From Paenibacillus sp. GSMTC-2017 (GTDB taxonomy: Bacteria; Bacillota; Bacilli; Paenibacillales; Paenibacillaceae), in NCBI RefSeq assembly GCF_016019935.1, contig NZ_JAECMT010000002.1, forward strand, positions 744,001 through 808,000: a stretch of DNA of 64,000 nt. The letters are read 5' to 3'. The translations under genes and the position numbers were made by a program. Each line of letters starts with the position of its first letter. Positions within the stretch are counted from its first letter, which is position 1. Below the pieces are notes generated by a model. It had not been told where the DNA came from. It ran no database searches and saw only the letters and a list, made by a program, of their open reading frames with translations. This document shows, piece by piece, positions 8,072-17,100 of the stretch.

Positions 8072-8536
8072 TTATTTAGTAGGAAAATAAGGCCGTTTAC
8101 TCCTAACATCAAACCACTCTTCAATATGTTTGCACAATAAGGGATTGTCTTCTATAGCTTGTTCACAGACTGTAACGTAACTACACCCCAAAATACTTTC
8201 CAAATTATAGCTCATGGAATACTCATCACTTAATTTCGCTTCATAAACTATCATTGGTTCAACTATATAATTTTTATGACGTGTGTTATTACTAGCATTA
8301 ATACACCACTGAAGTTTGCCGAGAAAAGAATTAATACAAGTCTCTAATTGTGAGTATACTTCGTTCTTATCATGGAATCTAAAATAAAAGCCCGCCGGAC
8401 GATCATAAATATTATTCGGGTTATACATAGTTGTTCTATTCCATTCAAATGAACCTAATTTTGAAATTGTATATGCCATTAGTTCAGGATTTTCTACCTC
8501 TCCATTTTCCATCAAATAAGTACTTTTTATTTTCAT
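8072..8536 (-). CDS. Putative immunity protein of RHS cassette D
   Basis: 154 residues, soluble, no family recognised (motifs GFYFRFHDKNEVYSQLET, CEQAIEDNPLLCKHIEEWF). ATG at 8536 is preceded by AGGTGAGG, and the reconstructed stop of the toxin (TAG at 8547-8549) lies 10 bases before it. A terminator follows at 8008-8052. Function is inferred only from the pairing with the toxin tip. Confidence 0.65.
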   Translation of the reverse strand: MKIKSTYLMENGEVENPELMAYTISKLGSFEWNRTTMYNPNNIYDRPAGFYFRFHDKNEVYSQLETCINSFLGKLQWCINASNNTRHKNYIVEPMIVYEAKLSDEYSMSYNLESILGCSYVTVCEQAIEDNPLLCKHIEEWFDVRSKRPYFPTK

Positions 8537-8546
8537 TCTACCTCAC

Positions 8547-9948
8547 CTACCTCAAAATTTCTGTACTTACAGACACGTTTCCATCATTCTGCTTATTAAT
8601 GGTCAACATATACTCAATGACAGGAATTGGTTGGTTGCTAAAACAAGGTCGTAAACATATGTACCATCTGAGTAAACAGTATGGTAGTCAAAAATTTCAG
8701 TTTTTCCGTACTCAGTAACTTTTATTGTCCCATACTTTTCAGATGATCTAATTGTAATAATCTTCCCCTTACCCCCTGCCGCTTGTGCTAAATCTTCTGC
8801 TATTTCAGAACAATCATAAGCTAAATTTGACTTATATTTATTGGCATTAGATGACATTGTCTCGATAACAGACTTATTGCCAATAACTTCACCCTTCCCT
8901 TTAGCATTACTCTGCTTCGCAGCAAGGTTTCTTGGTTTAGAGCCCCACTGTTGTTATGGGCGTTTGCATTGGCTTCTGCTTGTTTCTGGGCTGGGGTTTT
9001 TGGTGGTTTCGGTGGTGTTGGAGCTTTCGGTGGTGCCTGAGCTGGTTTACCAGAAATTGCTGGAGGGATACCACCAGCAGGCATAACAGGAGACATTCCA
9101 GGTTGTCCAGTTCCACCCACACCAGGTTTCCCATATGTGTTCCCAGAAGGATCTACATATAGTAGCGGATTGTTTGCAACATACGTATATAAGTTTAGCG
9201 TAAGTGGATCATTCAACTTACCCTCATACGTATCTTCTGTAATAAACCGCCCGATACTCGGATCATAGAATCTTGCCCTCAAATAAATCAAGTCAGATTC
9301 ATCATCATAGATTTCACCTGAATATTTGAAAGGATTGGACATCGTTTCTGTTTTGGAAATGACATTACCCCAAATGTCATAATCATAGGAGTTAAGAGTA
9401 TTGCCAGCGGCGTCGGTTATCTTGATAACATCGCCATGTCCATTATATGAATAATAGCCTCCTTTATTCGTAGCTATATCTTTCCGATACAGCAACTCAT
9501 TCCCTCTATTTCGAGCTTTTGAGTTTCCATTGGCATCTAGTTCATCGATTACTTGACCATTTACATATACGTATCTAGTTATGTCGTTATTAACTTTTTT
9601 CGTTGCTCGTAGACCATCACCATAATACGTATAACTTGCATTTGTCCCCGACTTAGAAAGTGTTTTAAGTTGATTAAATCCATTATAACCATAATTCACA
9701 TTGCCTGTTGAACTACTTTTCGTCAGGCGATTACCGCGTTTGTCATAGGTGAAGTTAAACGTTCCTGTTGGTAGGACTGCCTGTTGCAAGTGGTTAGTTA
9801 CATTATAGTGATAGGAATAAGTAGTACCACCTTGTGTAAAAGAGTTAATATTCCCCAAATCATCATAGGTATAACTCTTTGGCGAACTGGTTTGTTTGAT
9901 CTGTTCAATAGTCGTAAGATTAAAGTATTTACATCCAATTAGAAACAT
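8547..9948 (-). pseudogene. RHS fragment with frameshifted toxin tip, cassette D
   Basis: The frame from 9948 covers about 260 residues of RHS core starting at QTSSPKSYTYDDLGN (homology begins near 9889; upstream sequence is unrelated) through GRFITEDTYE and the Pro-rich linker. Compared with 14464-14490, one base is missing at about 8930 in the ALNQENLAAKQ junction, so the toxin continues in another frame. There it reads YDCSEIAEDLAQAAGG and FDYHTVYSDGTYVYD, with Cys and His spaced as in papain-like or NlpC-like toxins. A second slip near 8640 changes frame again to reach NQPIPVIEYML and a stop at 8547. Two independent frameshifts mean it is dead. Confidence 0.75.
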
Positions 9949-9990
9949 TTGAGACGAAGTTACTTACTAATTATTCAATGTATGATGAGG

Positions 9991-10028
9991 TTATTTGTTA
10001 CTTAATAGTGTTATTTGTTACTTAATAG
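9991..10028. repeat. Tandem duplication of an 18-base unit
   Basis: TTATTTGTTACTTAATAG occurs twice, separated by TG, between the broken cassette D and the terminator of cassette E. No function is apparent. Confidence 0.7.
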
Positions 10029-10035
10029 CCGAACT

Positions 10036-10067
10036 AAAAAGAACCCTAGAGAACGACTCTCTAGGGT
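10036..10067 (-). terminator. Terminator after cassette E
   Basis: Perfect 10-bp stem ACCCTAGAGA / TCTCTAGGGT with 5-base loop; TTCTTTTTAG follows on the minus strand. Confidence 0.75.
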
Positions 10068-10073
10068 AACAAT

Positions 10074-10418
10074 TTATTCTACTTTTAATTTACTGTTCGA
10101 TGACAGTTCGATAAACTTTTCATACCAATCTAGCCGTTGTACTTTAATCAGTGAGAGTACTTCATTTAAAGTGATACCTTCAAGATATGATAGCTTTTCA
10201 AAATTGATTTCCTTTTTTCTTAACCAAATGTGTCCAAGTGATTCTCCACAGCTTGCGGCAATCATATCATTGAACTTCATACTATTTGACAATTCGATTA
10301 AAATATCAATTATTTCTTCATCCTCGAAATTGTTTCCTAACGCAATCACAGCATCGTCTTTTTCTGCATCACTTGAAATAGGGTCTAGCAATATTTCGAT
10401 TAACAAGGTTCTCTTCAT
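10074..10418 (-). CDS. HEAT-like immunity protein of RHS cassette E
   Basis: 114 residues, mostly helical. The pattern LLDPISSDAEKDDAVIALGN and EIIDILIELSN..MIAASCGESLGHIW looks like two HEAT-type alpha-hairpins, a fold known in immunity proteins. ATG at 10418 lies just after the TGA of the toxin tip (10423). Terminator follows. Predicted to bind and block the cassette E toxin; partner inferred from adjacency. Confidence 0.65.
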   Translation of the reverse strand: MKRTLLIEILLDPISSDAEKDDAVIALGNNFEDEEIIDILIELSNSMKFNDMIAASCGESLGHIWLRKKEINFEKLSYLEGITLNEVLSLIKVQRLDWYEKFIELSSNSKLKVE

Positions 10419-10422
10419 AGTT

Positions 10423-11703
10423 TCACTTCCCTAATGGAATATGAGTACCAACATCACGTCCACCCTTCTGACCAGTAAAGGGGTTTATATATGTTCCTTT
10501 ATCGTCAATTCTAGCATCAAAACGGGGTTGATTACTTCCTACACCTAATCCATCCCGTGTACTTACCTCCGGCTTTAATTTCAATCTCCAATTAAATGTG
10601 CCATCGGCATTTTTTACTCCCCACATTTCAACCCCACCATCAGTATATTTTTGCTCCCAACCATTATTTTTTGCCCATGTCCTTAAGTTACTAGTATTCT
10701 CAGCTAAATATCCAGTATCTTTGACTAAAGTATTACTCTTACTTTTAGCATTACTCTGCTTTTGACTCAAATTCTCTTTACTCAATGAATCAGAATTGTT
10801 ATGAGCGGTTTTATGTGGATCAACTTTCACTTTAACAGGCTTCTTTGCAGGTGAGCCTTCTTTTCGTTTACCAAAAAGAGACCAGCCACTGTTACCACCA
10901 GAACTGGAAGAACCTTTTATAATCGATCCTCCACCTGCGGCATCTGAAGAAGGAAGTAAGCCTGGACGTACAGCTCTCTTATGCCCCGTCGGATCTTCAT
11001 AGCCAAGTGGATTATTTCCTACATACGTATACAAATTCAAACTGAGAGGTTCGTTTAACTCACCCTCATACGTATCCTCCGTAATAAACCGCCCTATACT
11101 CGGATCATAATATCTTGCTCTCAAATATATCAAGTCAGATTCATCATCATAAATCTCACCAGAGTACTTGAAAGGATTGGACATCGTTTCTGTTTTGGCA
11201 ATTACGTTACCCCAGATGTCATAGTCATAGCTATTTAGTGTATCTCCATAAACGTCTGTTATCTTTATGACATCGCCATGTCCATTATATGAATAATATC
11301 CTCTATCATAATTAGTCATATCTTGGCGAAATAATAACTCGTTTCCTATAATATTTCGAGCTTTTAGATTAAAGCCTTCATCAAATTCATCGATTACTCG
11401 ACCATTAAAGTATACATATCTAGTGAAATCAGTATTAACTTTCTTCGTTGCTCGTAGACCATCACCATAATACGTATAACTTGCATTTGTCCCCGACTTA
11501 GAAAGTGTTTTAAGTTGATTAAATCCATTATAACCATAATTCACATTGCCTGTTGAACTACTTTTCGTCAGGCGATTACCGCGTTTATCATAGGTGAAGT
11601 TAAACGTTCCTGTTGGTAGAATTGCCTGTTGCAAGTGGTTGGTTACATTATAATGATAGGAATAAGTAGTACCACCTTGTGTAAAAGAGTTAATATTCCC
11701 CAA
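10423..11703 (-). CDS. RHS toxin tip with partial core, cassette E
   Basis: 426 residues beginning at an internal core methionine (MGNINSFTQGG). It has about 230 residues of YD-repeat core, the hyperconserved GRFITEDTYEGELNEPL..NLYTYVGNNPLGYEDPTG end, a linker of a second type (GHKRAVRPGLLPSSDAAGGG, then SGWSLFGKRKEGSPAKKP), and the AHNNSDSLSKENLSQKQSNAK junction. A toxin domain of about 105 residues follows (NNGWEQKYTDGGVEMWGV, PRFDARIDDKGTYINPFTGQ, GTHIPLGK). The core frame continues upstream but meets a TAG at about 11841. Without signal peptide or N-terminal core it is probably a silent donor tip. Nuclease activity is a guess from general appearance. Confidence 0.7.
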   Translation of the reverse strand: MGNINSFTQGGTTYSYHYNVTNHLQQAILPTGTFNFTYDKRGNRLTKSSSTGNVNYGYNGFNQLKTLSKSGTNASYTYYGDGLRATKKVNTDFTRYVYFNGRVIDEFDEGFNLKARNIIGNELLFRQDMTNYDRGYYSYNGHGDVIKITDVYGDTLNSYDYDIWGNVIAKTETMSNPFKYSGEIYDDESDLIYLRARYYDPSIGRFITEDTYEGELNEPLSLNLYTYVGNNPLGYEDPTGHKRAVRPGLLPSSDAAGGGSIIKGSSSSGGNSGWSLFGKRKEGSPAKKPVKVKVDPHKTAHNNSDSLSKENLSQKQSNAKSKSNTLVKDTGYLAENTSNLRTWAKNNGWEQKYTDGGVEMWGVKNADGTFNWRLKLKPEVSTRDGLGVGSNQPRFDARIDDKGTYINPFTGQKGGRDVGTHIPLGK

Positions 11704-11926
11704 ATCATCATAAGTGTAACTCTTTGGCGAATTGGTTTGTCTATCGTCTTGAATACGGTTTAGTTTATCGTACGTAAAGGTTTGCTGAGTGCCGTTGGTA
11801 TGGGTAACACTATTCAGTTCATAGAACGCGTCCGTAATCTACTCTTGCTTTTCCCCTTTCGGGTGAGTAATCGTATACTTGTTCTGATTGGCTCCGACCA
11901 TATAGGAATAGTTAACTGTTCCCATG
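11704..11926 (-). pseudogene. Upstream RHS core of cassette E, interrupted
   Basis: Continuation of the core frame (YSYMVGANQNKYTI... TFTYDKLNRIQDDRQT). CAG of the intact KQEQITDAF is TAG here. About 22 codons present in the intact gene (from SNQTIWSEQFG to INRNGS) are missing between two NGS/NGT-coding repeats. Homology stops at about 11926; 11927-12064 shows no gene, only a weak inverted repeat near 11938-11982. Confidence 0.75.
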
Positions 11927-12064
11927 TAAATCTTTGACTCTATTTATTTTCTCCAAAAGAAACCTTGAAAAGAAAATAGAGCTGTTGACAAATGGTGGAG
12001 AGATAAATTAATCCCCTATCCAATTTATCAAAAGCCCCATAGTTCCAATCAAAGTTAAATGTGC

Positions 12065-12568
12065 TTATTCTTCACATACTTGAATAATATCTTTAGGTAC
12101 TGATTCAAATATTAATACTTCTGGCTTTTGGTATGGTTTTGTTAAGAGATATGCCTCTAAAGTTGTCATACTTCTCCAATAATGCAAAATCCAATGTTCA
12201 ATGCTTTGTCCAGTATCAAAATCTAATGCTTCCTCAAATGTATATTTATTGTCCTCATAAAAAACTTGATCAAATATTTGTTCAGAATACTCTTTATTAA
12301 AGATAAGTATTTTATCAGTAAATAACGGAAATTTAAAATAACTTGAATCTTGCTGGACCAATTCAACCCCAATTGCTTTTTTGAAATCCAACCAACTAGG
12401 TGTATTGCTTGGTTTCAATTTCTCCGTAATCTTTGGCTTAAGTTTTCCTCCCTTTCCATACCAATAATTAGATTCCGTAGAGTAACTAATACCTTCATTA
12501 AGAATTTTTTCAATAGATACGTAATGCTTATGATTACTCGGTAATATCACATGATATAGGTATTGCAA
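12065..12568 (-). CDS. Putative immunity protein of RHS cassette F
   Basis: 167 residues starting with TTG at 12568 (GGTGAG just upstream). Features: YLYHVILPSNHKHYVSIEKIL near the N-terminus, LEAYLLTKPYQKPEVLIFESVP near the C-terminus. No family recognised with confidence; soluble, no signal. It follows the toxin tip that ends at 12591 and is therefore assigned as its immunity partner. Confidence 0.6.
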   Translation of the reverse strand: MQYLYHVILPSNHKHYVSIEKILNEGISYSTESNYWYGKGGKLKPKITEKLKPSNTPSWLDFKKAIGVELVQQDSSYFKFPLFTDKILIFNKEYSEQIFDQVFYEDNKYTFEEALDFDTGQSIEHWILHYWRSMTTLEAYLLTKPYQKPEVLIFESVPKDIIQVCEE

Positions 12569-12590
12569 TTTCTCACCGACTTTCTTTTTA

Positions 12591-13379
12591 TTATCTTGGA
12601 ACGTACGGGAAATGAGAACTACTCTCTGCGTTATCTAAGTTTTCAAAAACTCTATGTTTTCCTGTTGGTGTAGCAGGAGTACTTATATTCCCACCATACT
12701 CCTTCTCATACTTAGATATTCTTGAAGGATTAGGGTTATTAGGATTAGGGAAATTGGAATACGCATTATCAGGATTATTCATAGTATCACGCCTTAGACT
12801 ACCTACATCAACATTTTCCCCATACTGCGATTTATGCTTGGTAGATGGTTTATTAGGGTCGTACATATGTTTTTTAGCATGGTCATTTACGAAGTCCTTA
12901 GAATTACTACCGCCACCTGGTTTAGTTGGTACAGGTGTACCCTTAGCATTACTCTGCTTTTGACCCAAATTTTCTTTACTTAATGATTCAGCATTATTGT
13001 GAGCATTTTTTTGTGATTCAACTTTTACTTTCACAGGCGCTTTTGAAGGTGAGCCTTCTTTTCTCTTACTAAATAGAGACCATCCAGTACTACCTCCAGA
13101 ACTGGAATTACCTTTTATAATCGATCCTCCACCTGCAGCGTCTGAAGAAGGAAGTAAGCCTGGACGTACAGCTCTCTTATGCCCCGTCGGATCTTCATAG
13201 CCAAGTGGGTTATTTCCTACATACGTATACAAATTCAAACTGAGTGGATCATTCAACTTACCTTCATACGTATCCTCCGTAATAAACCGTCCTATACTCG
13301 GATCATAATACCTTGCCCTCAAATAAATCAAGTCAGATTCATCTTCATAGATTTCAATGGTTTCAGATTTGAAAATCAC
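12591..13379 (-). CDS. RHS toxin tip, cassette F
   Basis: 262 residues. The open frame begins at a GTG within a shortened core (the MSNPFKYSG segment is deleted and a Trp codon upstream is TAG). It contains GRFITEDTYEGKLNDPLSLNLYTYVGNNPL, the second linker type (RAVRPGLLPSSDAAGGG, GWSLFSKRKEGSP) and the NAESLSKENLGQKQSNAKG junction. A toxin domain of about 115 residues follows, with FVNDHAKKHMYD, KHKSQYGENVDVGSL and GKHRVFENLDNAESSSHF. The His/Lys/Ser pattern suggests a nuclease-type polymorphic toxin, but the family is not recognised. No secretion signal. Confidence 0.7.
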   Translation of the reverse strand: MIFKSETIEIYEDESDLIYLRARYYDPSIGRFITEDTYEGKLNDPLSLNLYTYVGNNPLGYEDPTGHKRAVRPGLLPSSDAAGGGSIIKGNSSSGGSTGWSLFSKRKEGSPSKAPVKVKVESQKNAHNNAESLSKENLGQKQSNAKGTPVPTKPGGGSNSKDFVNDHAKKHMYDPNKPSTKHKSQYGENVDVGSLRRDTMNNPDNAYSNFPNPNNPNPSRISKYEKEYGGNISTPATPTGKHRVFENLDNAESSSHFPYVPR

Positions 13380-13440
13380 ACTGCCCTAAATGTCATAGAC
13401 ATAGATATTTAACGTTTTACAAAACATGCCATTAGAGACA
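13380..13440 (-). pseudogene. Upstream RHS core remnant of cassette F
   Basis: Reads YVYDI-stop-GSV where the intact gene has YDYDIWGNV; homology fades by about 13420. The rest up to 13722 is AT-rich and contains only the terminator at 13495-13540. Confidence 0.6.
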
Positions 13441-13494
13441 TTGTCTATTTACTTTATTGTGATTGTATCAATGAAACACAACAAAGTAAGATTA

Positions 13495-13540
13495 CAAAAA
13501 ACAGATTAATCATGGTAACATCTGACCACGATCAACCTGT
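13495..13540 (-). terminator. Terminator of the main RHS toxin/immunity unit
   Basis: 15-bp stem (three G-U pairs on the minus-strand RNA) with loop TAACATCTGA, followed by TTTTTGTAAT on the minus strand. It separates the full-length RHS unit from the downstream cassettes. Similar in sequence to 8008-8052. Confidence 0.75.
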
Positions 13541-13722
13541 TCAAAGTAACGACAAGGAGTCATTTAGGTAATAGTTCGTACAAATAAAATCAAGAAATTA
13601 TTACAACTAAATTACATAAGCTTAGCATGTTAATGAATTTATACTAATTACAACCGGTATTAGGTAGCCCACAAAAAATACATCTTTAATAATACAAAAC
13701 TACGTAGCATTTATTAAAATTA

Positions 13723-14109
13723 TTATTCCTCCAAAGTTACTTCACAACACACAACCGATAGCCATGGATTTAGATAGTCAGTAGTAAAGATCTCTAAGTA
13801 CTTTTTTTTGTCAAAGTTATACTGGTACTCTGTGTTCTCTTTGAACAAGATAATCGTAAAAAGACTCTCCTTATTTGTCTCGTCAATAGCTATTGGGAGT
13901 TCTTTGCTAATTTGAAAATCAACTTTCATACAATTTTTGAATACAAGTTTCAATAATCTTGTATCCTCTCTACCATCTTGAATATCCCAATAATAATCGA
14001 CAATCACAACTAAGTCTAAGAGATTTTCTGCCCATTTGACTTCTGTGACAATACTATCTGTAAAATCAAATTTCTCAAGAATCTCTATTAAATTATTAGC
14101 CAACATCAT
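13723..14109 (-). CDS. Putative immunity protein for the full-length RHS toxin (cassette G)
   Basis: 128 residues, soluble, acidic (motifs VKWAENLLDLVVIVDYYWDI, RLLKLVFKNC, PWLSVVCCEVTLEE). The first half, with alternating hydrophobic strands around a W-x-D-I turn, resembles Imm50-like proteins, but this is only an impression. Its start lies about 10 bases after the stop of the RHS gene (14120), so it is the cognate immunity gene of the intact toxin and the one most likely to be essential. Confidence 0.7.
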   Translation of the reverse strand: MMLANNLIEILEKFDFTDSIVTEVKWAENLLDLVVIVDYYWDIQDGREDTRLLKLVFKNCMKVDFQISKELPIAIDETNKESLFTIILFKENTEYQYNFDKKKYLEIFTTDYLNPWLSVVCCEVTLEE

Positions 14110-14119
14110 TAATCACCTA

Positions 14120-17100
14120 CTATTCAAAATAGAAATGAGTCGTGTCTCTTAATTCTTGTTTCGAAGCATTACTAGGGAATACACCTTCATCATTGAGGTA
14201 ACCCCCACCTTTATTTTGAACCCTGAAATATGGAGTCCCTGCGCCTGGCTCTGCATGTATCCTCACTTTAGTCCCAGTTTTTGGATCAGTCATGATTGTA
14301 GCAGGCCCACTTATTTTCCCTCCTTGCTCAACAGTTTTTGTCCATCCAGAATTTTCGAGATTTTTCACAAATTCATTAGCAGTCGTACTTCTCCCTGTCT
14401 GAATTACATTCTTACCTATCAATTGTAAAGAATTATCCTTGCCTTTAGCATTACTCTGCTTCGCAGCAAGGTTCTCCTGATTCAAAGCCCCACTATTGTT
14501 ATGGGCGTTTGCATTGGCTTCTGCTTGTTTCTGGGCTGGGGTTTTTGGTGGTTTCGCTGGTTTTGCTGGTGCCTGAGCTGGTTTCTGAGGGGCTGGTTTA
14601 CCAGAAATTGCTGGAGGGATACCACCAGCAGGCATAACAGGAGACATTCCAGGTTGTCCGGTTCCACCCACACCAGGTTTCCCATATGTGTTCCCAGAAG
14701 GATCTATATAGAGTAATGGATTATTGGCAACATACGAATACAAGTTTAGCGTTAGTGGTTCAGCTAGATTACCCTCATACGTATCCTCTGTAATAAACCG
14801 TCCTATACTTGGATCATAATGCCTTGCTCTCAAATATATCAAGTCAGATTCATCATCATAGATTTCACCTGAATATTTGAAAGGATTGGACATCGTTTCT
14901 GTTTTGGAAATAACATTACCCCAAATGTCATAGTCATAGGTATTTAGTGTATTCCCAGCGGCATCGGTTATCTTTATGACATCGCCATGTCCATTGTAAG
15001 AATAATAACCTCCTTTATTCGTAGCTACATCTTTGCGATACAGCAACTCATTGCCTCTAATATTTCGAGCTTTTGAGTTTCCGTTGGCATCTAATTCATC
15101 AATTACTTGACCGTTCACATATACGTATCTGGTTACGTCGTTATTAACTTTCTTCGTCGCACGAAGACCATCCCCATAGTAGGTATAGCTAGCATTTGTC
15201 CCCGGCTTAGAAAATGTTTTCAGTTGATTAAATCCATTATAACCATAATTCACAGCACCTGCTGTACTACTTTTCGTCAGTCGATTACCACGTTTATCAT
15301 AGGTGAAATTAAACGTTCCTGTCGGCAGGATTGCCTGTTGCAAGTGATTGGTTACATTGTATTGATAGGAATACGTACTGCCACCTTGTGTAAAAGAGTT
15401 GATGTTCCCCAAATCATCATAGGTGTAACTCTTTGGAGAACTTGTTTGTCTATCATCTTGTATACGGTTTAGCTTATCGTACGTAAAGGTTTGCTGACTG
15501 CCATTCCGATTGATGGCTGTAATATTACCAAACCCATCATACCCAAATTGTTCTGACCAAATAGTTTGATTACTACCGTTGGTATGGATAACGCTATTCA
15601 GCTCATTGAATGCGTCGGTAATCTGCTCTTGCTTTACCCCATTGGGGTGAGTAATCGTATACTTGTTCTGATTTGAACCTACCAAATAGGAATAGTTGAC
15701 TGTACCCATATCTGGGTAACTTACAGATGAGATACGACTGAGTTGATCATAACCATACGTAACTGATTTGTTATCGGTTGGATAGGTTATTTTACTTAGT
15801 CGGTTAAATACATCATAGCCAAATGTATACGTCTTACCCTCAATAGTCTGTTGATTCAGCCTATTCCACATATCATAGTTGTAGGTTATTGTTTCAGTTA
15901 CTTGACCCAGTGAATTAGATATATTTAAATTGCTTGCGATTTTTGGTGTTGGTTTTATTGGTCCTGGATAACCAGGAAACGGAAGTCCAGGTCCAGGATA
16001 ACCTGGGAAACTAGGTAATGGCAAGTTAGGGCAATTACCCAATCTAATTGAGCAACTTGGTGCTGGTGTCGGTGTTGGCGTTGCTGTCACTGTTGACGTC
16101 GGTGTTGGCGCTGGCGTCGGTATTGGTGTTGCTGTCACCGTGGGTGTCGGTGTAGATAGTATTGGCTCACTCAAAGAAACACTACTAAGCAACCGTGTAT
16201 TTGGTTCATAGTTGAATTGCTTCAAATACAGAAATCCCTGTAACGAATCAACTGCTCGTATTTCCTCTTGTTCGTAGTACGGCGTATACTCATACATGTA
16301 ATATTGTCCTTCTTCATCCGTATACTTTTCTACCAATCCGTTTTTATTGTATTGAAATTTCTCCTGATTACCAGCAGCGTTCGTTTTCAGTAGCGGCCAA
16401 CCTATTTCATTATAGGTATGTGATTTTTGTAGTTTCCCATTAATGTACAGAGCAACTATTAAGCCAAGACGATTATAAACATACTCATACTCTTGACCTT
16501 TATCGTCCTTTACATAGATTAAATTCCCTGTTGAGTCATACCTGAAATTAGTTGTTTGAATATTGCCATTCGCTATAACCTTTTGCTCTGAAATTTGACC
16601 AAATGGTGTGTACAAATAAGCTGTCGTACGAGTTTTTGTTGGACTGCTCTCTACAACTTTCGTAACTTGTCCTAGCTTGTCCTTGTACGTCCATATCTCT
16701 TTTGAATCTGGTTCTACCACTCGAACCACATCTTGAAGATTGGAGGTTGATCCATCTACACGATAAGCAGCGTTTGAGTAGTATGCGTTAGTTACTTGAC
16801 CAATTGGATCAGTGCTCGATAGTAAATCACCATTTGCTCCATACACATACGATGTTTTAAAGTCCGGGTTGTTGTAGGGTATCGACGTTTTGAGCAAGGC
16901 TCCACTGTTATCTGTTTCATTTTTTTGTAGAACTTGCACCGTTGATCCAACTTGTCGTTTTTCTAATTCAACATCCCCGTATGGTGTGTACTGTGTAATA
17001 GCACTCGAACCATCTGGTGAGGTTGTTGTCACCGTTCGGTTAGCATCGTTATAGGCATAACTAATTGTTCGGGATGCGGCTGTCGTTAAAGCCGGATAAA

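Noticed and set aside
8956-9162. Trp/Cys/Arg-rich plus-strand frame opposite the RHS linker (similar ones at 5882 and 14501)
   Set aside because: Arises from the reverse complement of the Pro/Gly/Lys-rich linker repeated in the cassettes; conserved only because the linker DNA is conserved.
15950-16140. Possible DNA-level tandem repeat
   Set aside because: It is the coding sequence for the PTPTP-type linker of the RHS protein, in frame throughout; not a separate repeat or CRISPR array.
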